Source: Brachypodius melanocephalos | Taxonomy: Eukaryota > Chordata > Aves > Passeriformes > Pycnonotidae | NCBI GenBank assembly: GCA_013398615.1 | Contig: VZSR01003371.1 | Location: 6,881,566 to 6,945,565 of the forward strand | Length of the DNA: 64,000 nucleotides | Direction of reading: 5' to 3' | Shown here: in pieces, positions 48,451 through 60,900 of the stretch | Layout: each line of letters starts with the position of its first letter | Position numbering within the stretch: position 1 is the stretch's first letter | Position numbers and translations under genes: made by a program | The notes under the pieces: generated by a model | The model's database searches: none | Seen by the model: the letters and a program-made list of their open reading frames with translations, nothing else | Told to the model about the DNA's origin: nothing

Positions 48451-50049
48451 CAGCAGCTAAGCCTGGTTTTTTTATGTAATCTTGAGATCACTCACTTCCC
48501 ATTGTGCCAGGCCTCTGATTTCAGTGTTCTAGAGAAGGTGAAAATAGGAAATATTGTTTATATTATTGTTTATAATATTTATTGTGGATTTCAAATTGAA
48601 TCAGTCTGTTTTTGTTTCTTTGTTCTCTTACACAGTTTGCTTCTTAAACTGTTGTAGTTATTAAAGCATGACATTATAAATATTAAATGCAATACTTTTG
48701 GCTATATAAACTTACTGTTGGATTTCTCTAAATTTTAGAGTCCCATATTTGGCTTGTATTATCTCTGTTAAAAAGCAAAATAGTGGTGTCTGCATTCAGT
48801 ATAAGAGAAATAACTGTTCTTGTTTGTGAAATAGTCTCTTCCTATTTGAAAACAAAGAACAGAGGAAATTCTGAAGATGCATAAACTTGGGAACATTTGC
48901 TAAAAAATAGTATAATTGTCCATGATATTGAGTACATTGTCTAGTGAGTAGTACAGTCATGATTTATTTTCTTTGTTCTTTGACTTCCTAAGATAATGTC
49001 AACTTTTCCTTTTAAAAGTTCAGTCGGAAACATTTGAAATGGCAAGAACAAATCCAGTGTCATTGGTGCCAAAATGCTTTCACTGAATATTATGGAAATT
49101 GTAGTGGAAATCATAAATAATTTCCCTATTATAAAGTTCTATTAATTTTTTTAAGGAGAAAGTTTGGCAAATATTATTCTAAAGTAAGAGAAATTTTTTT
49201 AAAAATAGAGAATGTATCATAATATTGAGTGAAGTGCTAGCAGTGCAATCTTACAAGTTTTTTTGCAGACACCAAGATATAATGAAACCTTTTTTTCTGT
49301 AGATAGATGTTCTGCTTCCATACTTCCTTGGTCATCATCCTACCAACTTAAATTTCACTGTAAATCTATTTGCAGTGGCTCATTTATCTCTCAGGTTTCT
49401 TCTGCCCCACTGCAGTTCTGCCTGACCCATTCCCTTCCTCTTCCTCCCTCCTGTCACCTCATGACTTCCCCATGAAGTAATTTCAGCTCTGTAGCTTTCT
49501 GCACTCCCCCATCCCTTTCCTGGGCTATAAAATTACTCTTTTGCATTTTTTCCTGGGCCTATTGTGTTCGCATCCAAAACAGAGCTTGTTTCCCGCCCTG
49601 TATCTGCACATTGCCTGACCTGTCACTTCCATGAGTTTAAGTAACTTTTACTCCTCGAAGACTGCTGATTGCACAACAGGAAAGAAAATGAGTTATTTTG
49701 TTTTGGTACCCCTTGTCCCTTCCCCAGTAACTTCTTGTCAAATCTGTTTTCATCTCAGTTAAATATAGTGGCATAGTTCTGGTGAGAGTGGAAATTGTTT
49801 TTTGCAAGAAGTGTCAGAAAAAAATGGAATAAAAACCAAATTAAAATATCATTGTCAGAATAGGTCTCAAAAGCAACATATTCTGGAACTGAGTGCCCCT
49901 GATTTTTGTTGCTGGTGACTGGGAATGAGTGAGCAGTTGAGAATTTGCTGCTCATTTAATTTGCAGATTTGGCACAAGGTCCCATACAGGTGTTCTGGTT
50001 GCATGTTGTTTTGTACAAACAAAGTGTAAGCTACTAGGAAGAGAGCAGG

Positions 50050-50119
50050 CTTGGGTTTTTTTTTTTTTTGTTTGTTTGGTTGGTTTTGTTTTTTTTGTTT
50101 TGTTTTTGGTTTTTTTTTC
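50050..50119. repeat. T/G-rich simple repeat
   Basis: Long T runs alternating with G, GTTT and GGTT. Low complexity; it gives a false lysine/proline-rich ORF on the minus strand. Confidence 0.9.
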
Positions 50120-53100
50120 TTTCTGAAATAACTTGCCTTTGTAAGGTTTCGGTCAGATAACTCTCCTAAACTTAAACCAAACCACATTGCATGTGCTGTC
50201 TTGTGAAGTGGCAGTGTATTTTGAGTTTTTTAGATGTCTTTTATGTTTCCATGTCACCTTGTCACAAACTTCTTTCTGCTTCTCAGAGTATGCTTTTATT
50301 CTGACTTGGCCTCAGCAGACTTAAAACTGTGTTAGTGTGGAGAGCTGTGCTCAGTCCTTTGGTGGCAGGGAGCCTTTAGTTCAAATTCCATTGAATGTAG
50401 CCCTAGTGAAAAACAATTTCCTCAGGGTGTGGAGGAGCAAAACAATCCACTACAACTTATTACAAAACAAAACCAACCTCTAAATGATTGCAAAACCTGC
50501 TTTGTTTGGGTTTTTTTTCAAGAAATGTAGTTAGCTGGGCCCTGCTAGTGCGCATATTGTGAGGCATTTCAAATCTTCCCAGTGTTCACATAATATTCAT
50601 TATGATGGTTTGATTAGAAATACTGGACCTATAAGCTATCAAGGATGTAAATACCTACATCTGTCCCAAATTCCATGTATCAAAATGAGTTTAGTATTAA
50701 AGTTTTAAATAAGTTTGTTATCTGCAATAAGATCCCAACAAATCAGTTTTGGACTTTTTAATTATATAAATTTTCAGATTTAAGGGTGAGGTGTTTATGT
50801 GTCCTTAACTTATTGTAGATTCTTATTGAATATTATTCAGTCTTACCTGCTTAGATTTCTTTGACTGTATGATGCATCATCTGAGTACTGAGGAGTGCAA
50901 AATGCTTGAAAAAATTAAGATTTTTCCTGTTTGTGGATGTTAATGTGAAAAAATTTATAATCTTACTGTTCTAAAACTTTATTCTTTTGTTTAAATTCTG
51001 TATCATAACCCTGTAACATTCCTCTTAGGTGAATTCTTTAATGAAACTGTTGGATTAGAAAAGAATGGGGAGGAAGAGGATTTTAAATAATAAAAGTAAC
51101 CTGAAATACTAACACCGATTTCAGAATGTTTTTTGTGTTTTGAGTACCTGTAAATGAGCTATAAATTTTATAAACCTGGTTTCCAGCAACGTGTTTATTG
51201 CAGCTGCTCCCACATCGGCCCTCCCTGTGATAAATATGTTGTGCTGTGAGTTGGCTGCTGGCTCTCATTGCATGTGCTGGGCCATTGACCACCACAGTGT
51301 TTGTGTGTACATAGGTATTAAAAGAATGGTTGTAATTGTTTGTTACTGTAAGGTGCTGCTTGGATTTTATCACAGCTGTTTATTTACCTTTGCTCCCCGT
51401 AGTAATAGATGCTGTTCCTTCTGTCTGTCTGTATTTGACAGTAACTGCTTCTGCCAGAAGGTTTTCTGTGCACTTACATTTTCCAGCCATGGCTTTTCGG
51501 TTAAGGGTGTGGCTTTTTCTGGCAGAGTTGTGTTAGAACAGGCTCTTGCCTAGAAACACTTATCATGGTAGAAAGTCCTCTGGATTACAGTTTATCTTAC
51601 TGGGGAGCTCTACTGCACTACATCAGAAAGAAACTGTCTGCACTGAAGTGTTGTGGGTGCGAAGACAGTCTTAATTTTTTCTACTATGTGTTTTTACTTC
51701 CTGAGGAGACTGTTGTGATTTTCAGTGTGACCTTCCAGTTTATAGAATCACTGGCCATTCCCCATGGTGTGTTCAAATTCCTTTTATTTCTTTATTGGTA
51801 TTCATATTACTGAAGCTCTTACTGAGAGTTCATCATGCCTTACTCCCAAAGGGTTTTTCAAGGAAACTCATAAATAAATTTCACTGGCTTTGTAAAGTGT
51901 TTCAAGCATGTCTGCTTCTAGTTTGAAAGTTGATCCCTTTAACATCAGTAGCTGACAGCCATTAAAACAATTACTATTACAGTTATGTTAAAACAATTAA
52001 TTATTAGACCTTGCAGAGGGAGTTAACATTAATTTTGAGTGTCTGCAAAACTGAACTATGAAACAGATATTTAATCTTAGATATAAAATCATCACTGAAT
52101 GTTAATCATTGATTTTTGTGTAAAATTATTGCCACTACATAGTGATGAAGTAATAGCTTCCCAAAACCTTCTTGAATGCCATCATGTACTCGTTTGGAAG
52201 AGTAATGCAACTTTGGCAAGACACTGTGATCCCATTTGAATGTTGCTCTTGTGGGCTGTCAGGAGCCAGCTTCTCTCCAATGTGAGTAGGAAATAGTGAA
52301 GTAATTATGCATGTCATTCATTAGGAAATAGGTTTTGGTACTCTGAAAATAAGATGGAATAAGTGTAAATAATTAAATGCAAAATTACATTTGCAGATGT
52401 GTGTACAGTTTAATTTAAATAAGATTGTGCATACACAAACAACGTAACACTTAAACATAGCCTGAACATCAAATGCCTGAGCTGGCAGGGGCAGGCTGTT
52501 CTCTGCTGGTGGTAAGCTCAAACTTCCTAGTTTCCTACGCTTTGCTTTTCAGAAAAGACATTTGTGACTGTGCTCAGCAGAGTGCAGTATAAAGTGAACT
52601 GCTTGAGTGGTTCCGGTTGTCTTCAGTTGCCATTGCGCTGTTTCTAAACTCTCTGATTGTTTTTGATCAGCAGGGGCCAGTGGAGTTCAGACTTTGATTG
52701 GGCCAAGTGAGCTGTTACTGTAACAGAGTAAGGCACATTTGGGTCTGCAAATTGTTGTTTTTCAACAAAGCCCTGGTTGTATGGCTGATAGGGCTCAGGA
52801 GGTTGAAAAAAGTGTTAGTAGAGGCCTTCAAAAGCATTTTCATGGAAGGAAGTGGCATTTGGTGCAAGCTGGAGGTTGTGAAAAAGAAGAGATCTTAGAA
52901 GGAGTGTATCAGCCATCTGAAGCTGCCAAAGGAGAGGTGTCTACTTTGCTGTAATTTTGCTTGCTTAAAATTTCCTAAGTCTGATAACTTAAAAGGTTTT
53001 CCTTGTTGATAAAAGCATTATTTCTCCTTGCTGTACCCTGTATTTCTCCGTGGGTGAGGGAAAGTGAGCAATTTAAATAATAAAGATGTTCATATGAGCT

Positions 53101-54718
53101 GTAGAGAAGAAAACAATCAACCATGATGTTTAAAGTCTAAAATTTAAAATGAAATATTTTAAACACTGCAGAGGTGTCTTTGTGTGTTTATTTAGTAACT
53201 CAGTGGGTGGAAATCATAGAGTGTTTAAGTGCTAACATAGATTTTCAGAATAATATCCTGTTCTGCAGAGTCAAGGAAAATACTTTATTTTGCTCATTGT
53301 GTTCAGCTGTCTCAGTTCAGTGTTTTTTTCATTCTGATATGAGAAACAAGTTGAATTTTGAAACTTCTTTCCTGATGTAAGAATTAAAGAGTATGAAGTC
53401 TACTAATTCTGGAGTCTTGAAGTAGATAATTTTCTTCATTGCAATGATTTTATTTAACATAATCTGCATTTCAAAGGTTATGTAAACTTGCCTTTGCTGT
53501 GTGGATCCACATCTGAAGTGGTTTAAGCTGATAAACATGCAAATAAATCACTAAGCAAATTAGAAGCAGTTTAAGATAAGTCCCTAACAAAAATCTAAAA
53601 ATGGCAAAAGAACAGAGACACACATAAAACCTTACTGATTTTAGATGTAGATGATGAATGATTACTTACAGGGAGTCTTTTCTATACAGTCTTTTCTACT
53701 TAGTTGTAATTTGATATATCTGGTGACCAGGAATTGGAGGCTTGAATCTCAAAGTGTTGTGAGGGTGGCTTTATTGAAATGTCTTTTTATCAGTGGAAGG
53801 CTTCAAAATTCTTCGGAGAAGGATTTTGGAATGAGGGTTGTAATACTGTGCCCAGAAAACTGGGATAATGTTACACAAAGGAATTGTTGTGAGTGGAGGA
53901 AGGAGGTGTGTATGAGCAATACTGGCTGAGCTTTCAGCCTTTCTGGTAGATACAGGCAGTTGCTGACTACAACATGTCAAACTGAAAGGAAGCCTGGCCA
54001 GGGAGTGGGGGCTGTGTGTGTCTGTGCTTTCTGGATTCCAAAAACAACATGCTAATGTAGTGATGTGCATGTTATTGAATGGACCTAAAATAAATGTGAA
54101 AAGAACACTTTGGGTTGCAAAGTCAAGATTTCTGAGTTTGTATCCAGGATGTGTTGGCAGTCCAAGCATGTTTTGGTGGAGCTGATTCTTCATATTAATG
54201 AACATGTGTAATATACTAACTGCAGTGATGATTTAATTTCTGATTGATGCAATATTCTTTTTATTGTGTCTGCTTTAACTTTTAAAGAAAAAAACTAAAA
54301 GACAAAAGCCCCAAACCAATGAGTTTAGACCTCATGTCTGGAACTTCTGTCATTGTCTCTGAGAAGGTTTGAAGGACTTCCATGCTTCCAAAAACCAGTC
54401 TGGCCAGACAGCTTAAAGATTTTTTTTCCCTCCCAGTTTAAATGGGAGCTGTCATATTAGTTTTGTGCTGCATGAATTTATATAGCATATTGGACTTTTC
54501 ATATATGTTAGCCTACTTTTCTGATCCTTGTATATTAAAATCCTTTTTCCTACTCTAGGATATTGCTATCTAGTTGCACAAACATGATTTCTCATTTGGG
54601 GAGACATGCTAATTTTAGATGGATTTGAACTATTACTTTGAAGGTAGAAGCACATATGAATTTTGTAATTATTTCCTTGTTTGATTTATTTATTCCTCTT
54701 CTCTGTTTTTCTTCATAG

Positions 54719-54931
54719 GTTCCTTAAAACTGTGCTATGAATGGTGATTCTGGTGTGGGGGTGGTGACTTCACCACCTCCAACAACAGCCCCTCATAAAG
54801 AGAGGTATTTTGATCGAGTTGATGAAAATAATCCAGAGTATTTGAGAGAGAGAAATATGGCACCTGACCTTCGCCAGGATTTTAACATGATGGAACAGAA
54901 GAAGAGAGTCTCCATGATTCTTCAAAGCCCA
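54719..54931 (+). CDS. ADD1: ADD1 exon 2 (18 nt of 5' UTR, residues 1-65)
   Basis: Acceptor CTTCATAG at 54711-54718, ATG at 54737, donor GTAAGA at 54932. Codes for the N-terminal tail, including [20 protein letters not shown] and [12 protein letters not shown]. The frame runs on into the intron for about 260 nt, but family alignment fixes the end at QSP. Confidence 0.96.
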
Positions 54932-57900
54932 GTAAGAAAAGATACCTTTATCTTCAAAGTGACAAATTTAATATCTTTTTTTCACTATCAGTACAGAATT
55001 GGAGAATTTTGTGGTATCTTAGATACATTTGGTTTTTTTTCTTATTGGCCTTTCCTGATTTTTTTTCCTCATTCTATCTGTTTGAATTTTTATGGTCTAT
55101 TCACAAAGCAGCTCTACAGTCTGGCTTTCAAAATTTACATGATGATCATATTTTGCATGATGATCATAATCAATATACAGATGATTATTTCTGTATAATC
55201 ATCAACTTTTTTTTCATCTTTTCCATCTAATCCTTTAAAAACATTTTCCACTTGGTTTCATGTATTTATTTAAATATAACTCTCTTAAGAGTAGCTTATA
55301 CAAGATAGGTCTGTCTTGTACTCAGTTTTTCTTTTGGGATTTGGACATATGAAATATTTTTATAATCTCTTTCTGAAAAGATGCACAGTAATGAAGTATG
55401 AATGATTGACATTTAATATTGGAGATGTTCCTGGGGGGAGATAGCACACAAACAAACTTTCCCTCATGACATTTGTTCCTTTTGTAATAACTAGTGGGTG
55501 ACTTTAGATACAAAATGTTACATGACATAACTTCACTTGGTATAGGGATGTGGTGGTACAGTCACAATTTTCCTATTAAGTCAACCCATTTGATTTATGA
55601 AAATATTAATGAATCACTTAATAAAAAAGTAATGACTTAATGATTGCAATACTTTTCTTTCAGCAGAAATTCCAGTATTCTTGTGAAAAACAGGAGCTAT
55701 CAGTAAAAGTAAAAACGCCTATTTTCTTTCTTCCAGGTTAAAATATATTTAAAACAAAACAAAAACTCTGGAAAAATGTAAACAACCCTTCATCCTAACA
55801 GGTTTTAAAAATTTAATGTTCATTGTTTTCTGTGTTCCTGGATGCCTTCTTGGCTCTCAGTTCCCTGTGAGCCAGAGTGACAAATTTTCTTTCATTGTTC
55901 TGCTACTTTTCCTTTCACATTTTGTGTTAAAGTCGATTGTACATTCTCCTCCTTCCAGAAATTCATACTAGTGAAGCTCAAAGACTTTTGGTGTAACTTG
56001 AAAAGAGAATGCTGGAATTTCCATTAAAAAAACCAAAAACAAACCCAAGTGACTCAGATCATTGGAGCTCCAGAGAGCAATGTTTTGAAGTTACAGTATG
56101 CACCCAGTAGTTCTGCCTTGAGGTGTTTTTCAGAAGAGCTGTAGGATGGTTCCATCCAAGTGCAAGAAAGAAGCTGTGTATGAAAGGCTGAAGTTCATTT
56201 AAACATGCATTACAACATGCAATGTCTTGTTACTAGGCCTTCTGTGAAGAATTGGAATCCATGATCCAGGAACAGTTTAAGAAGGGGAAGAACCCAACAG
56301 GTTTATTGGCTTTACAGCAGATTGCAGATTTCATGACAACACACGTACCAAATGTCTACCCTGCAGCACCTCAAGGTGGAATGGCTGCATTAAACATGAG
56401 TGAGTGCACCTTCAGTGATCAGAGCTGAATTCCATTTTTTTTTTCTTGAAAGGCTTAAAATGAAAAGTGTGAATGAAGTAGAGTAGTGTGAAGTTCAAAT
56501 GCTATCCTGTTCTGCTGACACAAACACTGAATACATGAAGTGAATTGATTAGTTTCTAAATGCCACGGTGGTATGCAGTGTGATTCATATATATAGTTTA
56601 TATCAAAAGTTATTTCAATGATGGTATCTAAATTAAAAAATAAGCCCGATAAGTCAGTGCTATTTAAAAAAATTTAAATATTTAAATACTCCTAATTATG
56701 ACATAGTTTGTCTTCAAGAAAATCACTCATTAGTAGTCTGTCTGGTAACAGTGAAGGTCTTTAGAAACTAATTATTTTTGCCATTGAAATACTGTTTGCA
56801 GCTTTCTCCTGTGAAGTGAAGCTTTAGACAAGTAACAACAGCAAGTAAAACAAAGCAGGAAAAAACCCAGAATGTGTGAATGCATGTGCACACAGGTTTT
56901 GTGTTAAGATAACATAAGTCCTTGCCTGAGTTTCAAAATAAATCTTTAGTTCTGACTGTAGCATGGCCTGGTTCTGCTCTTTCAGTTACTTTTAACCACA
57001 TTTCTAGTTGCACTGTAACTAGAATTACAGTATTTGTATTATTTACCATAACCTTCCTCTCCCTAGCTTTTACTTAATTTTTCTTAATAAATGAACCTGT
57101 GTGCATCTTTTTAGGTGTGTAATTCACCTTGTGAATAAATGTATCACAAGAAGTAGAATATTTGGGATTACGTGATGATTTCTTTTAACAATGACGATGT
57201 ATTTTACAAACAATCATTAGTTTGAGAGAGGAAAATATACTTTGTGTAGCAATGCACTGTCATGTTAGCACTAATTTATAGTAGGGAAGGAAATGAATGC
57301 TGAGTCTACCAAAGCTGAATAACCTTGCTCAAGAGTGTAATTATATTTGTGTAGTATAGATTATTTCATTATAGGAATGAAAATTTGCTGTCCATTTCTT
57401 AGGTTAATGTGTTCATATAAACCAGTAAGAACAACCAATGCAATAGTGATGCATGTTGTACTAGGTTTGAACTGAACCCACTGAACCCACCTTGTGTTTT
57501 TTTACCCCGTCTGCTCTTCAGGTCTTGGCATGGTAACACCAGTGAATGATCTGAGAGGGTCGGACTCGATTGCTTATGAAAAAGGGGAGAAGTTGTTACG
57601 ATGCAAATTGGCAGCTTTCTACAGATTAGCAGATCTCTTTGGCTGGTCTCAGCTTATTTACAATCATATAACAGTGAGTATTGAATCAACAGATAACTGA
57701 ACCAATTGTTTTAACATACAAGAGAATTGCTTCTCTCCCCTATCTGTCATTTTCTCTTTGTGTGTGAGATGAGCAAAGGAGTATTGAAAGCAGTATAATA
57801 GTGAAGAGATTTGTCATTGCATCTCAGCTTGGATGTCAGCTACCACAGTCTGAATAGAGTCTTGAGAGAGTGTACATGAGAATTCTTAGGATGAAATAAA

Positions 57901-60900
57901 GATTGCTGAAAGACTCAATCTTTTAGTGTCTCAAATGCTTTGAATAATTGTATTTATTATTCTACAAGGTAATTTCTTAGTTTTCTTGCTTTTTTTGCTA
58001 AGTACTAAAATATCTTCTTAGTCATTCAGTTGAATTTTATAATTCAGATACCAGCCTTTCTGAAAAAGAAGCCATAGTAATTCTGAACAGGAGCGAACTT
58101 CTCTGCTTAATGCAGCGTGCCAACAATTTTCCTTGTGACTGAGTAATCACTGGCATCCATAAAAATAATGACAAGGGGGTCAAATCAAGGAGGTTTTATA
58201 CATCAGAAGAATGATCAACATGAGTCTCATGAGTAAAGTCACAGCTGTGGTGTGCAGCCCCATCAATTGTTGTTCTAACAGAGCTGAATTGTTTTTTATT
58301 CTACATAGTAGAGATTGTCCTTTATGTATTTCCAGTTCTTCTAGTTGCAGTTGGAATGAAATATGATAATATTATTTTTACTGCTTTTTGAGAATTCAAG
58401 GCATATTATATGTGAACAGATGAAGATGATAAATGATATGTGTAGGCATAGGATCAAGACAATATTGGTTGGATCGTTCGGTTCCTTTTGCCAGGGAACA
58501 TATCCAACGTAATGGTTCTTTTAAACAGCTCTTTGCCACCCCCAGACTTTTTATACGTGACAGGAGAATTGATTTTGTAAAAGGGGCATTAATGCAATGA
58601 AAAGATTACTAGGCAAGCAGATTTGGAGATGGCTTTCTAGTGTAAAGTTCAGCCCTGTTTGTACATTTAGGTAAAAGATAAATGTAAGGAAGAGCAGCAT
58701 GTCAAGGGAAGGGGTTTAGGCAAGGGCATGTGATTGGGGTGGAATGCCTCAAGTTTGCTTTCTTCAGGAAAGAATATAAGGAAAACACCAGTTGAGGTGG
58801 AAGACAGTCAAGCACTTGGAAAATGAGATTCTGAAAGTCTTTTAGTCACTTGTGAATAGTAGATGTACTAGAAAGCTCTTAGTTTGTCAGGAGCAGTCCC
58901 AAGTCATAGTTCTCCTGTCTTTTACAAGCTCCTCCAGTGAACAGCATTCTAAAGATGACTGAAAGATATAATTTATCTTCAGAAGCTGATACAGAGCAAG
59001 GTTGTTATGTTTATTAAGTAGTACCACAACCCTTTGGAATATGGTGAGTGCTACCACTTCATGCACTGCTGGTGTTTGACTCCAGGTTTTCACTTTTTTT
59101 GTGAGTGGAGGCTGTAATTACTGGGTGATTGCATTCAAGTTAAAAGCTTCTTCCAGTGCACTTCCAGCCTTCTGTGAGGGTCATAAGCCTGTTTGTTAGA
59201 GGAGAATGGCACATACTTTCATACCCTCACAGTTTCCATCTGGGCATTTCAGGGAGTTGGGTGGAGTATTGTTGCTTTTTTTGATCTTTATCAATCACTG
59301 ACAGTTACTGTATGTGGAATTGCTCAGACTGGTGCAGTCCTGATGCAGAAGCAAAATTACAGAGCATGTAGAGCTTTCTTGCCAAGTATGATAATGTTGA
59401 GTACACTTAGCACGTCCAGGGTTTTGTCGAGTGCAATAATGTAAAGTTGGGTGCCTCCAAGGTCAGGTAGAATTTGAGATTACAGGTTTACAGAAGGTAG
59501 ACATCATTCACCAGGCTTGGTTTGCTTTGAGGGGTTGAGCTGTTAATTGGATCTAATCCTAAAGCAAAGTGGTTTCTGAGTCTTGCTGCTTGTTTGTCTT
59601 TGATTTGTGCTTTCTTATTAGCTTTTGAGATATTTTGAATAATACTTGTTCTTTGTCTTGCATAAATAAGATTTTTCTTATCATTTGCACTTCTGTAATG
59701 GAGAACTACTTTGGTGATTCATAAAAGTACAGATTAACTTCAACTGACTGCTTCAGTTTAAAGCTCTTGTGCTGTAGCATGTTCCCAGCTGCTTGTAAAG
59801 GAAACTAGATCTGTGCTAGAAGTTTTGCATGACTGCACGACTACTTATTAGAATTTTTTCCCCTGCAGTAGAACTGTAGCAAAGTATATATGTATTTAAT
59901 GTTGCAGGTAGTAGAAGACATGAGACAGAAACAGTATAAAGTAGTTGCATCTCAGGGAAATTCAAAACTCATAAATAACTTTGAATTTAAAAAACCCAAA
60001 CCCACAGCACAAACTACCCAAATGCTGGGTAGACTCATACCAAAGTAGGGAGTTGTCTCATGTGCCCAGTAAAACTTAGAAAGCCTATTAATTCACCATC
60101 AAAATACACCTTAATTACCTAGATGTCCTGTACTTTTCATTGTACAGACTTCTAAGAGATGCATCCCAAGATAGGAAAGCTTTGAAGCCAAAATTATTTT
60201 TGTATTATAAACCCCTAATTGTCTGAAAGAGATGAGAGAGAAAAAACATAAGTGAAGGTCAGGATTCTTGGTAGAAAATTTGCAAGTGTGCTGTACTGCT
60301 CACAGATGTCTCCCAGGAACCAGCATCAGTGATGAAACCCTTCTCAGCATCAAGATGGTTTAGATCTGTGGGCCAATTTTTGTGTTTTCTCACAGCCTTT
60401 TACTTTATACTTGATGTCTTTTTGGGGTAGAAATACAGTTGGAGTGTAAATTCATTCCATTAAAACAATTAACTTTCTTTCCCCATTTCCCTCAGTGTTG
60501 TTCATTGTATTCATAGTGGGTGAGTTTCATTGTAACAGAATTTAAGGGTTTACTAAATTCCACCCATCTGGAGGACTCTGTCATGTTACTGCCATCTGTT
60601 TTTTGTTCAACATGAGTTAATTAACAGTGCTGTGCATTGATTATCTGTTGTAGCATGCCTGAACGTCATATTGTGTGTTATAGGCATACTTGCCCATTCC
60701 ATAATCAGGATGTAAAAGTAACTTTAATAGTTTGGGGTCTTCTTGTATGCTTTAATAAAATCTTCTTAGTAACTCTTACTCTTGTTTTATCCTTAGGCCA
60801 GAGTAAATTCTGAACAAGAGCACTTCCTTATTGTACCTTTTGGACTCCTCTATAGTGAAGTCACTGCATCTAGTCTGGTAAGCAATTGTTAATTTTTATT

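Larger units (their letters stand above)
23744..54718 (+). other. ADD1 intron 1 (about 31 kb, one assembly gap)
   Basis: Runs from GTGAGC at 23744 to the acceptor CTTCATAG at 54711-54718. It holds no recognisable protein-coding exon. The listed mobile elements (24973-25241, 25743-25855, 31367-31540, 33050-33965, 40444-41080, 47124-48450) and simple repeats account for about 4 kb. The remaining stretches (24331-24964, 25856-31361, 31546-33049, 33966-40443, 41081-47123, 48451-50049, 50121-54718) are AT-rich non-coding DNA in which I see no exon, RNA gene or CpG island. A GC-richer patch at 39090-39480 could be regulatory. Confidence 0.8.

Noticed and set aside
49867..50187. 106-codon minus-strand frame with a lysine/proline run
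   Set aside because: The run is the translation of a T/G simple repeat.
53771..54205. 144-codon minus-strand open frame just upstream of ADD1 exon 2
   Set aside because: No recognisable family and no splice or promoter context; a frame of this size is expected by chance a few times in 64 kb.
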